Source: CAZYTM01 sp964649725
GTDB lineage: Bacteria; Desulfobacterota; Desulfuromonadia; Geobacterales; Geobacteraceae
Length of the DNA: 64,000 nt
NCBI GenBank assembly: GCA_964649725.1
Contig: CAZYTM010000005.1
Coordinates: 1-64,000 of the forward strand
Direction of reading: 5' to 3'
The notes below the pieces were generated by a model. That model ran no database searches. It was not told where the DNA came from and saw only the letters and a list, made by a program, of their open reading frames with translations. The position numbers and the translations under genes were made by a program. Positions 52,672 through 61,960 of the stretch are shown here, in pieces. Within the stretch, counting starts at the first letter, position 1. Each line of letters begins with the position of its first letter.

Positions 52672-53531
52672 CCCTCCACCTCCTCGACCGTTATATCGCT
52701 GCTTACCAGATCACGCAGCTTCTGCTCGACGAACTTGGCTGTGAATCCCGACGAGGCGCAGCCGGCACATGCTTTACGGAAGGCGATCTGCACCCGGCTG
52801 CCGTCGATATCGATCAGCTCCAGGTCGCCACCATCAGCCCAGAGCAGCGGTCTGATCTCCTTTTCCAGGGTATCCTGGATCAACTGCATTTTGCGCAGAT
52901 TTGTCAACTTCTCCGGCTTCTTCGGTGCAGCCTCCGGCTGGCCACCGAGTACTTCGGCGATCAGCTCCTTGATCTTCGGGATGCAGCCGCCACATGCCCC
53001 TCCTGCCTTGGTGAAATGGGTCACCTGTTCAGCAGTCTGCAGTTTGTTCTGGATAATGACCTTTTTCAGAAAGCCGTCAGTAAGGCCGAAACATTTACAG
53101 ACGATCTCCCCCTCCTGCTCCAGCTCGTGGTCATGACCATGCCCATGGGTCGGCACCGGACCACCTCTATACTTGGCAATCGCCACTTCCAGCGCCTCTT
53201 GCCCCATGACAGAACAGTGCATCTTCTCTTCCGGCAGACCGCCGAGAAAATCGGCAATCTCCTGATTTGTCACCGCCAGCGCCTCATCAAGGGTCTTCCC
53301 CTTGATCATCTCGGTCAGCGCCGAAGAGGATGCAATGGCGCTTCCACAACCAAAGGTCTGGAACCTGGCGTCAACGATCCGCTCTTTCTTCTCATCCAGC
53401 TTGATGAAGAGCTTCAGTGCATCGCCGCAGGCCAGACTCCCAACTTCGCCAACAGCATCGGCATCAGCTATATCGCCAACATTTCTGGGATTCAAGAAAT
53501 GCTCTTTAACTTTATCGGTATAATCCCACAT
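52668..53531 (-). CDS. nifU: Three-domain Fe-S scaffold NifU
   Basis: A 287-residue modular scaffold. The IscU-type domain has Cys35 (SLACGD), Cys62 (FGCGSA) and Cys106 (MHCSVM). A His-rich linker (HGHGHDHE) follows. The central [2Fe-2S] BFD-type domain has Cys145, Cys147, Cys180 and Cys183 (CKCFG, GACGGC). The C-terminal NifU domain has ACAGCASSG. All cluster ligands are present. ATG 53531 follows GGAGG. It is first of the nifU-nifS pair, as needed for cytochrome- and Fe-S-rich metabolism. Confidence 0.95.
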   Translation of the reverse strand: MWDYTDKVKEHFLNPRNVGDIADADAVGEVGSLACGDALKLFIKLDEKKERIVDARFQTFGCGSAIASSSALTEMIKGKTLDEALAVTNQEIADFLGGLPEEKMHCSVMGQEALEVAIAKYRGGPVPTHGHGHDHELEQEGEIVCKCFGLTDGFLKKVIIQNKLQTAEQVTHFTKAGGACGGCIPKIKELIAEVLGGQPEAAPKKPEKLTNLRKMQLIQDTLEKEIRPLLWADGGDLELIDIDGSRVQIAFRKACAGCASSGFTAKFVEQKLRDLVSSDITVEEVEG

Positions 53532-53568
53532 ATCGCCTCCAGATTTGCTTAGTCGGTTGCAAATATAC

Positions 53569-53598
53569 AGTATAACCTATTTTATCTCTCAAGCTCAA
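53569..53598 (-). promoter_or_regulatory. Candidate sigma-70 promoter of nifUS
   Basis: On the minus strand TTGAGC (53598-53593), an 18-base spacer and TATACT (53574-53569) lie about 38 bases before the nifU start. It is moderate by consensus. No clear IscR site was recognised. Confidence 0.45.
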
Positions 53599-53625
53599 CC
53601 ATCTTCATAAACCAGACGTAAATAT

Positions 53626-53659
53626 GGCGCCAGAAAAGTCTGATAACCACTCTGGCGCC
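53626..53659 (-). terminator. Terminator hairpin after the phosphohexomutase gene
   Basis: GGCGCCAGA (53626-53634) pairs with TCTGGCGCC (53651-53659) over a 16-base loop, 27 bases downstream of the leftward phosphohexomutase stop. On that strand only ATATTT follows. Confidence 0.55.
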
Positions 53660-53685
53660 GGAGTTTTTGTCTAGCTACCTGTCTC

Positions 53686-55104
53686 TCAGCCGAGTATCAG
53701 CTTTCGACCGGCAGTGATAACCTCCTGCAGCCGGCCTTCTGTAGCTGCTTCACCATAAAGTCTGACCACCGGTTCGGTGCCTGATTTGCGAAACAGAATC
53801 CAGCTGCCATCCTCCAGAATGAATTTGCAGCCATCGATGGTCACGATATCCTTGACACTGCTACCGGCGATAATGGCAGGCGCCGATTTCAACTTGTCGG
53901 GGAAGGCAGCCTCCTGCTCAGGATCAAGGGTGATGTTCTCACGTTTTGTGATAAAACGTCCAACCTTGTTATAAAGCCTTTCCAGCAAGGCTGTCACCGA
54001 TAATCCTTCCCGCGCCACCATCTCAGCCACTAGGAAACAGGCCAGGATCCCGTCCTTTTCAGGCACATGCCCCTTGATCGAGAGACCGGCACTCTCTTCG
54101 CCGCCGATAATGATCTTGTCTTGACTGATGAGATCGCCTATATACTTGAAACCGACCGGCGTCTCAAAGACCTCTATCCCATGATAACGGGCCACTGCAT
54201 CGATAAAATGTGTAGTTGCAACACTCCGTGCCACACCACCGGTAATACCACGAACCCGGATCAGGTAATCGAGCAGAAGTGCGATGATGTAGTTAGGTTC
54301 TATATAGGTGCCGTCGGCATCGATGATGCCAAACCGGTCGGCATCGCCATCAGTTGCCAGTCCTAGCTTAATTGCCGGATCAGCTTTAACCAGCTCGATG
54401 AACGTTTTGATATTCTTTGCCGCAGGCTCTGGTGGGAAGCCACCGAAATATGGGTCAAGATGGTTGTTGATCTGCTTTATCTGTATATTGTGCTGTAACA
54501 ACGGTTCATCCAGATAGCCACGGCCGGTTCCATAAAGAGGGTTAAGGGCGACTGTGCCGAGTCCGGCTATGGCGGCAAAATCTACCTTGTCTTCAAGCGC
54601 ACGCAGATATGCTCCCTTCGGATCGATATCTTCAAGGAAACCATTCCGGCGGGCATCTTCCAGCTGCAACTCCTTGAAACACACCTCTCCGAGCATTTCA
54701 TTGGCACGTCTTTCTATATCGCCGGTAGTCTCTGGCAAGGCCGGTCCACCCCAGGCTGGTGAAAATTTGATGCCGTTATACTCGGGCGGGTTATGGCTTG
54801 CTGTGAAGTTTATCGCCCCTGCCGCCTGACGACGGAGGACTTCAAAGGAGATAACCGGCGTTGGAGTATCGCGGTTGCATAACAGCGCTTTTACTCCTGC
54901 CCCGGCAAGAACCCGCGCGGCCTCGGTGGCGAACCGCTCCCCCAGGAAACGGGTATCGTATCCTACGATCACCCCTTTACCGGCATCGCCGTTGGCAGTC
55001 ACATGATCAGCAATGGCCTGCACCACCACCCTGATATTGTCTATAATGAAATCTTCGCAGAGAATTCCACGCCACCCGGATGTGCCAAAGGAAATACGAC
55101 TCAT
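53686..55104 (-). CDS. Phosphoglucomutase/phosphomannomutase
   Basis: A 472-residue alpha-D-phosphohexomutase that moves phosphate between C1 and C6 of a hexose. Family motifs are FGTSGWRGI at the N-terminus, the phosphoserine Ser103 in TASHNPPEYNG, the metal loop DGDADRFG, the sugar-specificity loop GGEESAGLS, and the phosphate loop FRKSGTEPVVRLYGE. The specificity loop GEESAG is more like phosphoglucomutase than PgmB types, but glucose versus mannose cannot be decided. It supplies nucleotide sugars for polysaccharide or glycogen. It is a single gene with its own terminator. Confidence 0.93.
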   Translation of the reverse strand: MSRISFGTSGWRGILCEDFIIDNIRVVVQAIADHVTANGDAGKGVIVGYDTRFLGERFATEAARVLAGAGVKALLCNRDTPTPVISFEVLRRQAAGAINFTASHNPPEYNGIKFSPAWGGPALPETTGDIERRANEMLGEVCFKELQLEDARRNGFLEDIDPKGAYLRALEDKVDFAAIAGLGTVALNPLYGTGRGYLDEPLLQHNIQIKQINNHLDPYFGGFPPEPAAKNIKTFIELVKADPAIKLGLATDGDADRFGIIDADGTYIEPNYIIALLLDYLIRVRGITGGVARSVATTHFIDAVARYHGIEVFETPVGFKYIGDLISQDKIIIGGEESAGLSIKGHVPEKDGILACFLVAEMVAREGLSVTALLERLYNKVGRFITKRENITLDPEQEAAFPDKLKSAPAIIAGSSVKDIVTIDGCKFILEDGSWILFRKSGTEPVVRLYGEAATEGRLQEVITAGRKLILG

Positions 55105-55228
55105 ACACCCCCCTATTTCTCATTTTATGCGACTTCATGCATACAGTACACAGCCAAGCCGCCATTAACAGGTTAATACAGAGCCATTCGGCAGTCAAGT
55201 GGCAACCATGCAAAAAGGATTTTTCCTG

Positions 55229-55258
55229 TTGACAATTTTCTTTCAAACTTGGTAGAGT
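55229..55258 (+). promoter_or_regulatory. Sigma-70 promoter of the PxxKW gene
   Basis: A perfect TTGACA (55229-55234), an 18-base spacer and TAGAGT (55253-55258) precede the ATG by 44 bases. This is a strong candidate for a short-leader transcript. Confidence 0.65.
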
Positions 55259-55302
55259 TGATAAAAGAAACGAATCGTTGCGTTATGCAGAGGAGGATTA
55301 AA

Positions 55303-55599
55303 ATGCAGTGTCAAACCGTACTTCCCGGCACCGAGTGTACATTCTGGGGCAAGCAGGGATGTGTATTTACCACCGGAGCATGCCAGGTCGTCGTTGAAAA
55401 TTGTGAAGGGTGTGATCGGGTAGTCGACAGTTCCATAGGCAAGGTATGCAGCGCCTACCCATCTCCGGACAAGAAATGGCAGATGGGAATCTGTAATTTT
55501 GCCACCCATGTAAAAGTGGAGATCAAGAGTGAGGAGACCAAGGTCAACCCGCTCAAGGCTTCCAAGAAAGCTTCAGGCGGTGGCGGCAAGAAAAAATAG
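55303..55599 (+). CDS. PxxKW-family cysteine-rich protein
   Basis: A 98-residue protein with eight Cys: MQCQT, TECTF, KQGCVF, GACQ, ENCEGC, KVCSA and GICNF. SPDKKWQMG carries the PxxKW signature of a small cytoplasmic family common in Desulfobacterota and Geobacter. The Cys pattern suggests a metal or Fe-S site. The C-terminus is Lys/Gly-rich (GGGGKKK). ATG 55303 has GGAGG; a longer frame is not needed. It has its own promoter and terminator, so it is a single-gene unit, probably well expressed. Function is unknown in this family. Confidence 0.88.
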   Translation: MQCQTVLPGTECTFWGKQGCVFTTGACQVVVENCEGCDRVVDSSIGKVCSAYPSPDKKWQMGICNFATHVKVEIKSEETKVNPLKASKKASGGGGKKK

Positions 55600-55627
55600 T
55601 TCACGTGTACATATTTGTTGTGAAAAA

Positions 55628-55653
55628 GGGAGGATACTGTCCTCCCTTTTTTT
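55628..55653 (+). terminator. Intrinsic terminator of the PxxKW gene
   Basis: GGGAGGA (55628-55634) pairs with TCCTCCC (55640-55646) around a five-base loop, followed by seven T. Confidence 0.92.
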
Positions 55654-55714
55654 ATTAATATCAGCATAATATTATTCCGGCAATTATCTCTACACCATGC
55701 CAACTGGAGGTCCG

Positions 55715-56161
55715 ATGCCATTTACATTCCTACCATGTCCTTCATGTGGAGCAGCGGTAAAATCATATCTGAATCCAATACCAACTGTCGATATTATCAT
55801 TGAAGTTAATGAAGGAATAATCCTCATCGAACGACGAAACGAACCTTTTGGCTGGGCCCTCCCTGGCGGGTTTGTCGATTATGGCGAGACATTGGAAGCA
55901 GCCGCCAGACGTGAGGCACTGGAAGAGACCGGCATGGAGATATCCGACCTGTGCCTGCTGGGCTGCTATTCCGATCCGTCCCGTGACCCACGCCAGCACA
56001 CCATCACCACAGTATTTGTTGCCACTGGCAATGGCAATCCGAAAGCTGGTGATGATGCAAGACAACTTGCCATATACCCGACAACATCATTACCGGAAAA
56101 ACTATGCTTTGATCATGGGATGATACTCAACGATTATAAAAAAATGCTGGGAATTGCCTAG
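55715..56161 (+). CDS. Nudix hydrolase
   Basis: A 148-residue Nudix protein with the complete box GGFVDYGETLEAAARREALEETG split as G-x5-E-x7-REA-x-EETG. An N-terminal CPSCG may bind zinc, as in a branch of bacterial ADP-ribose or NUDT-like hydrolases. It hydrolyses a nucleoside diphosphate linked to another group; the substrate is unknown. The start is ATG 55715, because GGAGG lies four bases upstream; an earlier ATG at 55697 is possible. It converges with the GGDEF-EAL gene with no gap. Confidence 0.9.
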   Translation: MPFTFLPCPSCGAAVKSYLNPIPTVDIIIEVNEGIILIERRNEPFGWALPGGFVDYGETLEAAARREALEETGMEISDLCLLGCYSDPSRDPRQHTITTVFVATGNGNPKAGDDARQLAIYPTTSLPEKLCFDHGMILNDYKKMLGIA

Positions 56162-58567
56162 TCAGCCAATTTCCTGTGGATCACATTTTTTCTTCCCGGT
56201 AAACAGCTGCCCCTGAGTAGTGCGTAAGAACTCCTCCACCTCCTGATGCGGGAGCGGCCGGCTGAAGTAATACCCCTGGACCTCATCACAGAGATTATTC
56301 TTCAGAAATGAGAATTGCCCTTCTGTCTCTACTCCCTCGGCAGAAACCCGCAAATTCAGACTGTTCCCCATTGCTATGATTGCCATGGCTATTGCTGCAT
56401 CAGTAGTGTTGACCTCTACGTCTCGAACGAAAGTCTTGTCTATCTTCAGGGTGTTGATGGTAAAGCGCTTAAGATGGGCAAGCGAAGAGTACCCGGTACC
56501 GAAATCATCGATAGAGATATGTATGCCAAGGTTCTGCAGCTGGGTGAGTACGGAAGTTATGAAATCAGGATGCTGCATAATGACCGTCTCGGTTATCTCC
56601 AGTTCCAGATAGCGCGATTCTAAACCGGACTCTTCAAGAACCTGGGTTATCTTGTCGAACAGATTCTTCTGTTGCAACTGGTTTGCCGAGAGGTTGACGG
56701 CAATGCGCATGGCTGGCAGGCCGGCGTCCTGCCAGGACTTGTTCTGCTGACAAGCTTTCAGCAGCACCCATTCACCGATTGTGACTATAAGGCCTGTCTC
56801 TTCAGCTAAGGCCAGAAAATCAGCAGGTTCAAGCAGACCCAACTCCGGATGCTGCCAGCGAAGTAGCGCTTCCATAGATGATATGCGGCCTGTCTCGATA
56901 TCGATTTTGGGCTGATAGTAGATAAGCAGTTCTTCTCTCTCCATGGCCCTGCGCAACCTGTTCTCCAGCACCAGCCGATTGTGCGCATTCTCGTCCATGG
57001 CAGGATGGTAGAACTGGAAGTTGTTCCGTCCCTGTCCCTTGGCATAATACATCGCACTGTCAGCTTTTTTTACCAACCCTTCTATATCGTCACAATCATT
57101 TGGATAGATACTTATACCGATGCTGGAGGTGATAAATAGTTCGTGCCCCCCTATATCAAAAGGTTTGGCAATAGACTTTAGTATTTTTCGGGCAACTTTT
57201 TCCAGATCAGGTATCCCACGTATATTTACCAGCACGACAACAAACTCATCACCACCAAGCCTAGCCACCGTATCAACTTCTCGGACACAGGAGCTTAATC
57301 GCTCTGCAACTGCCAGAAGAAGCAGGTCTCCATTTGCATGACCCAGGGAATCGTTGATATTCTTGAATCGGTCCAGATCGAGATAAAGAACCCCCATCCT
57401 CAGTTTCTGCCGATTGGCCAGAGCACGACCTATCTTCAGCCGATCGACAAAAAGAATACGATTAGGCAGTCCTGTCAGGGTATCATGATGCGCCATATGA
57501 TACAGCTGTTCCTGTGTCTCCTTTCGCTCTGTTATGTCCCGGCCGATACCCCAAATTGCTACCGGTTCGCCATCTTTGAAACTACAGGTTATGTTCCCTT
57601 CAATAGTTACTAATGCCCCATTCTTTGCTACATAAGTTATTTCCGTAGTGCTGATCTTTTCCCCTTCAACGACTCGACTGATCTCTGCCAGACAATGTAC
57701 CTTGCTCTGTTCATGAAGCAGATCAAAAAGTGTGCTGCCGGCAAGCTCATCCAGAGTATATCCCATGACCTGTTGCCAGGCTCGATTTATATAGAGAAAT
57801 CTGCCATCCGGAAGATTGCTCTGGATCAGATCGTTTGCAGAGTCAAGAAAAGTGAGCAGTCGTTCTTCACTCTCTCTGAGGAGACGTGTTTCACGGCGAA
57901 TCACCGACATGAGAAAAGTAACGATAATCGCTGTTATTGCATTGAGTATAACCAGCCAGAACCAGATCAGTACCAGATAGAGTAAATCCCTGTGGAGTTG
58001 CTGGTCGACAAATGGCATTTTGACAGGTGCGAGGATACCTTTATATTCCAAAACGAGTAATGACCCATAAAGTATCGCTCCTATAGTGCCAATACTCCAG
58101 ACGTCACCCTTCCGTTCTAGAAGAAAAGATGACTCGATAGTGACTATCAGGTAGACAGGCCAGAACCAGCTGGCAGCACCGCCGCTAAAATGGATAAGGA
58201 TGGATACAAAGATGATATCGAGGAGAATTTGCCAATGTACAGCAAAAGGGATATTTTGAAATGAGGCAAAGTGATGCCTGTAGAGATAATTGTAGGAGAT
58301 CACCGCCGCTACGGAGATACCAAGAAAAAGTAGTTGCGCCCAGTTAAGGAAAAAACCATAACGGCTGAATGAAAAAAAACCTCCGGCGTAAATACCGTAA
58401 ATTCCAATAAGTAACAGCAGCATCCAGCGCGCACGGGTAACTAGATGAATTCGGCCAAATTCCTCAAGCGAATCCTCCTGCTCCCTGTTTCGGCCAAAGC
58501 GCATAGCATTTAGCCGCCTGGTCAATGCATCGACCCAGGTTATCCGTTCTCCATCAGCGCCCTGCAT
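56162..58567 (-). CDS. Membrane PAS-GGDEF-EAL protein (c-di-GMP turnover)
   Basis: An 801-residue protein. About six membrane helices (47-220) form a MASE-like sensor, followed by PAS (235-345), GGDEF (360-525) with intact RLGGDEF, and EAL (535-790) with MEALLRW, ELEITETVI, IDDFGTGYSS and AEGVET, so both active sites look intact. The GGDEF substrate segment reads NDSLGHANGD with the usual Asp; the Ser found there in Geobacter cAMP-GMP synthases is absent, so the expected product is c-di-GMP. It ends against the Nudix gene and follows mqnA by 33 bases, so it may be co-transcribed with it. Confidence 0.93.
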   Translation of the reverse strand: MQGADGERITWVDALTRRLNAMRFGRNREQEDSLEEFGRIHLVTRARWMLLLLIGIYGIYAGGFFSFSRYGFFLNWAQLLFLGISVAAVISYNYLYRHHFASFQNIPFAVHWQILLDIIFVSILIHFSGGAASWFWPVYLIVTIESSFLLERKGDVWSIGTIGAILYGSLLVLEYKGILAPVKMPFVDQQLHRDLLYLVLIWFWLVILNAITAIIVTFLMSVIRRETRLLRESEERLLTFLDSANDLIQSNLPDGRFLYINRAWQQVMGYTLDELAGSTLFDLLHEQSKVHCLAEISRVVEGEKISTTEITYVAKNGALVTIEGNITCSFKDGEPVAIWGIGRDITERKETQEQLYHMAHHDTLTGLPNRILFVDRLKIGRALANRQKLRMGVLYLDLDRFKNINDSLGHANGDLLLLAVAERLSSCVREVDTVARLGGDEFVVVLVNIRGIPDLEKVARKILKSIAKPFDIGGHELFITSSIGISIYPNDCDDIEGLVKKADSAMYYAKGQGRNNFQFYHPAMDENAHNRLVLENRLRRAMEREELLIYYQPKIDIETGRISSMEALLRWQHPELGLLEPADFLALAEETGLIVTIGEWVLLKACQQNKSWQDAGLPAMRIAVNLSANQLQQKNLFDKITQVLEESGLESRYLELEITETVIMQHPDFITSVLTQLQNLGIHISIDDFGTGYSSLAHLKRFTINTLKIDKTFVRDVEVNTTDAAIAMAIIAMGNSLNLRVSAEGVETEGQFSFLKNNLCDEVQGYYFSRPLPHQEVEEFLRTTQGQLFTGKKKCDPQEIG

Positions 58568-58600
58568 TCAGCGTCCTTTCGCGTGGCATCGGAGTAATCA

Positions 58601-59422
58601 TCAGCAATTGAAAAAATCCAGTTCCGGGACCTCCTTTAGAATACCAAGCTCAGCAGAATAGCGATAAAAAAGCCTGAGCCCTTCAAGATGTCGAGGCGTC
58701 AAATCGTATGAGATAGTCTGCCAGTAGTCAGCCAGTGCCTGTCTGCTTATCCAGGTGCGCTTATTGTGAAGGGCAGCAATATCTGCATAGGAATTGTAAG
58801 CTTTCTCCTTTGCAGTTCGCAGTGCGAGAGCCAGCCTGGCAAGCTCTACATGCCGTTCGCAGTCAGCCTGTCGTGTCACTATCCAGAGCGCAAAGACAAA
58901 TGGCAGACCGGTAAAATTGTACCAGAGCTCACCCAAATCGTAAACATGATATCGCTCCGGCGAGAGCCACGTCTTAAGGGCATTATCCCCTATAAGGAGT
59001 ACCGCAGGGTAATTCCTCAGTGACTCCGGCAAAAGTAAATCAGTCCGTTCGAACAGGTTTGAGTATCCTCTCTCCTTGCTCAGCAGTATCTTTAACAGGT
59101 TAACCGATGTATCAGATTCAGATGTAAGACCAATCGTCTTATTGTTCAGCTCTTCAAGTGGCAGACTGGAGATAAGCAAGACGCTGCGCACTGCTCCAAT
59201 AGAGCTGATGGAGAGATCAGGCAAGAGGAGGTAGCGGGAAGCATTTATTGCATATTCAATGGACGATGATGGACAGATATCGAGTTGACCTTGGGACAGC
59301 AGCTGATTAAGATAAGATGGCACACCTGCTATATAGTTATAATCACAACAATCATCAAGCTCCTCTAACATGGAGAAGATAGGTGTACAATTAGCATAGT
59401 CTATCTTGCCGACCCTGAGCAT
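58601..59422 (-). CDS. mqnA: Chorismate dehydratase (futalosine menaquinone pathway)
   Basis: MqnA removes water from chorismate to give 3-[(1-carboxyvinyl)oxy]benzoate, the first step of futalosine-dependent menaquinone synthesis. The 273-residue protein has the family marks RVGKIDYANCTPIF, GVPSYLNQLLSQGQLDICP with SSIEYA, and LTSESDTSVNLLKILL. Its fold is like a periplasmic binding protein but has no signal peptide. Menaquinone is the electron carrier of anaerobic respiration here, and the UbiD-family gene at 28991 may belong to the same route. Confidence 0.93.
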   Translation of the reverse strand: MLRVGKIDYANCTPIFSMLEELDDCCDYNYIAGVPSYLNQLLSQGQLDICPSSSIEYAINASRYLLLPDLSISSIGAVRSVLLISSLPLEELNNKTIGLTSESDTSVNLLKILLSKERGYSNLFERTDLLLPESLRNYPAVLLIGDNALKTWLSPERYHVYDLGELWYNFTGLPFVFALWIVTRQADCERHVELARLALALRTAKEKAYNSYADIAALHNKRTWISRQALADYWQTISYDLTPRHLEGLRLFYRYSAELGILKEVPELDFFNC

Positions 59423-59548
59423 AATCGTTGCCTCTGAAGATATAATTTACAATTATCTGCCTGCATAGATGCAGAAATTTAACTCAGACTATACCAAGAA
59501 ACCTTTTGATACAAGGCAAAACTGGCATTATTCAGAGAGCAGATAAAG

Positions 59549-59576
59549 AAAAAAGCGAGATAATATCTCGCTTTTT
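59549..59576 (-). terminator. Intrinsic terminator after gcvH
   Basis: AAAGCGAGAT and ATCTCGCTTT form a palindromic hairpin with A and T runs on both sides (59549-59576). It follows the gcvH stop on the minus strand by about 25 bases and could also work in the opposite direction. Confidence 0.85.
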
Positions 59577-59601
59577 CATTAACATGAAGTATATGGTTGG
59601 T

Positions 59602-59988
59602 TTATTCGTCTATGCTTATGTACTCCAGATAATCGTCTGCATTCATAAGGGAATTGAGTTCTTCAGAATCGGCGATCTCAACAACTAACAGCCAACCGCT
59701 GTCATAAGGGTCATCGTTGAGAAGCTCCGGTGCATCGACAACTTCATCATTTACATCCGTAACCGGACCGCTCAGTGGGGCATACAGTTGCGCCACTGTT
59801 TTGCGCGCTTCAATTGAGCCAAAAGAGTCATCCTGTTCCAGCTCATCACCTGCCTCAAGCAATTCCACGGCACTAACCATTCCCAACTCCTGCTGGGCAT
59901 AATCGGTAATACCTATGACTGCTTTCTTCCCTTCAACCCTTACCCAGACATGCTCTTTGCTGTACTTTAACTCATCCGGAAAATCCAT
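59602..59988 (-). CDS. gcvH: Glycine cleavage system H protein
   Basis: A 128-residue lipoyl carrier. Lys63 in GSIEARKTVAQLYAPLSG aligns with the lipoylated Lys of GcvH, and YSKEHVWV with GITDYAQQELG is the standard N-terminal pattern. The lipoyl segment is slightly unusual (EARKTV instead of ESVKA). No GcvP or GcvT genes are near; the gene lies 12 bases after accC in a carboxylase operon, so it may serve general lipoylation (for example as the acceptor for octanoate) or C1 metabolism. The context role is inference. Confidence 0.9.
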   Translation of the reverse strand: MDFPDELKYSKEHVWVRVEGKKAVIGITDYAQQELGMVSAVELLEAGDELEQDDSFGSIEARKTVAQLYAPLSGPVTDVNDEVVDAPELLNDDPYDSGWLLVVEIADSEELNSLMNADDYLEYISIDE

Positions 59989-60000
59989 TGCTAAACTCCG

Positions 60001-61341
<1,341 letters not shown>

Positions 61342-61411
61342 CGGGATATCTCCACTAATCTCTTTAGCTGAATGTTACAGGTATGAATTTAAATACTGAA
61401 CAACTTCAAAA

Positions 61412-61891
61412 TCAAGCTGGCTCCACCAGGAACAGTGTATCGCCGAATTCCACCGGCTGAGCATTTTCCTTGCAAATCTTGATTATTTTGCAGCGGTATT
61501 CAGCTTCGATCTCATTCATCAGTTTCATTGCCTCGACAATGCAGAATACCTGCCCTTTTTCCACTATCTGGCCGACTTCTACGTATGGTGCTGCATCAGG
61601 GGCCGGTGCACGATAGAATGTTCCTACTATCGGCGAGGTGACAGGCTGGCCCTTTTCTGGGGCATCACCAGACACCGCTGCAACAGGTACTGCAGCAGTT
61701 GTAGGTGCATTTACTGCGGTTATCTGAGCGCTCGGTAAAGTCTGCATCATTTGCGGGGCCGGCTGATAGGTAACGACTTCGGCACCAAAACGCTTCAGCC
61801 TGATTTTTGTATTTTCGCACTCCAGTTCAAATTCAGCAATGTCGGTTTCAGTTACCATCTTTATTAATGACTTGAGATCCTTACTATCCAT
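61412..61891 (-). CDS. accB: Acetyl-CoA carboxylase, biotin carboxyl carrier protein
   Basis: A 159-residue BCCP. The N-terminal helix region (DLKSLIKMVTETDIAEFELE) is followed by a Pro/Ala-rich linker (44-80) and the biotinyl domain with Lys123 in EAMKLMNEIE; GTFYRAPAPDAAPYVEVGQ carries the thumb typical of AccB. It is upstream of accC in the same operon and 69 bases after the peptidase gene. Confidence 0.97.
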   Translation of the reverse strand: MDSKDLKSLIKMVTETDIAEFELECENTKIRLKRFGAEVVTYQPAPQMMQTLPSAQITAVNAPTTAAVPVAAVSGDAPEKGQPVTSPIVGTFYRAPAPDAAPYVEVGQIVEKGQVFCIVEAMKLMNEIEAEYRCKIIKICKENAQPVEFGDTLFLVEPA

Positions 61892-61960
61892 TATCCTCTC
61901 CTTTACTTACGCAGTCTTGTATCAATCTTTACTGCCCAATTTTACAGTTTTTTAGCGAAA

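Noticed and set aside
52072..53136. 354-codon rightward open frame opposite nifS and nifU
   Set aside because: It spans the coding strands of two well-identified genes and has no motif or ribosome site.
51502..53531. Nitrogen fixation (nif) cluster
   Set aside because: Only nifU and nifS occur. Without nifHDK, nifB or nifEN they are better read as general Fe-S assembly genes.
52599..53552. Long rightward open frame opposite nifU
   Set aside because: It lies fully antisense to nifU, whose three domains and ligands are unmistakable. Its translation has no recognisable domain, so it is a GC-driven shadow frame.
56162..58567. Hybrid promiscuous (cAMP-GMP) cyclase
   Set aside because: The GGDEF domain keeps Asp in NDSLGHANGD, where cAMP-GMP synthases of Geobacter carry Ser.
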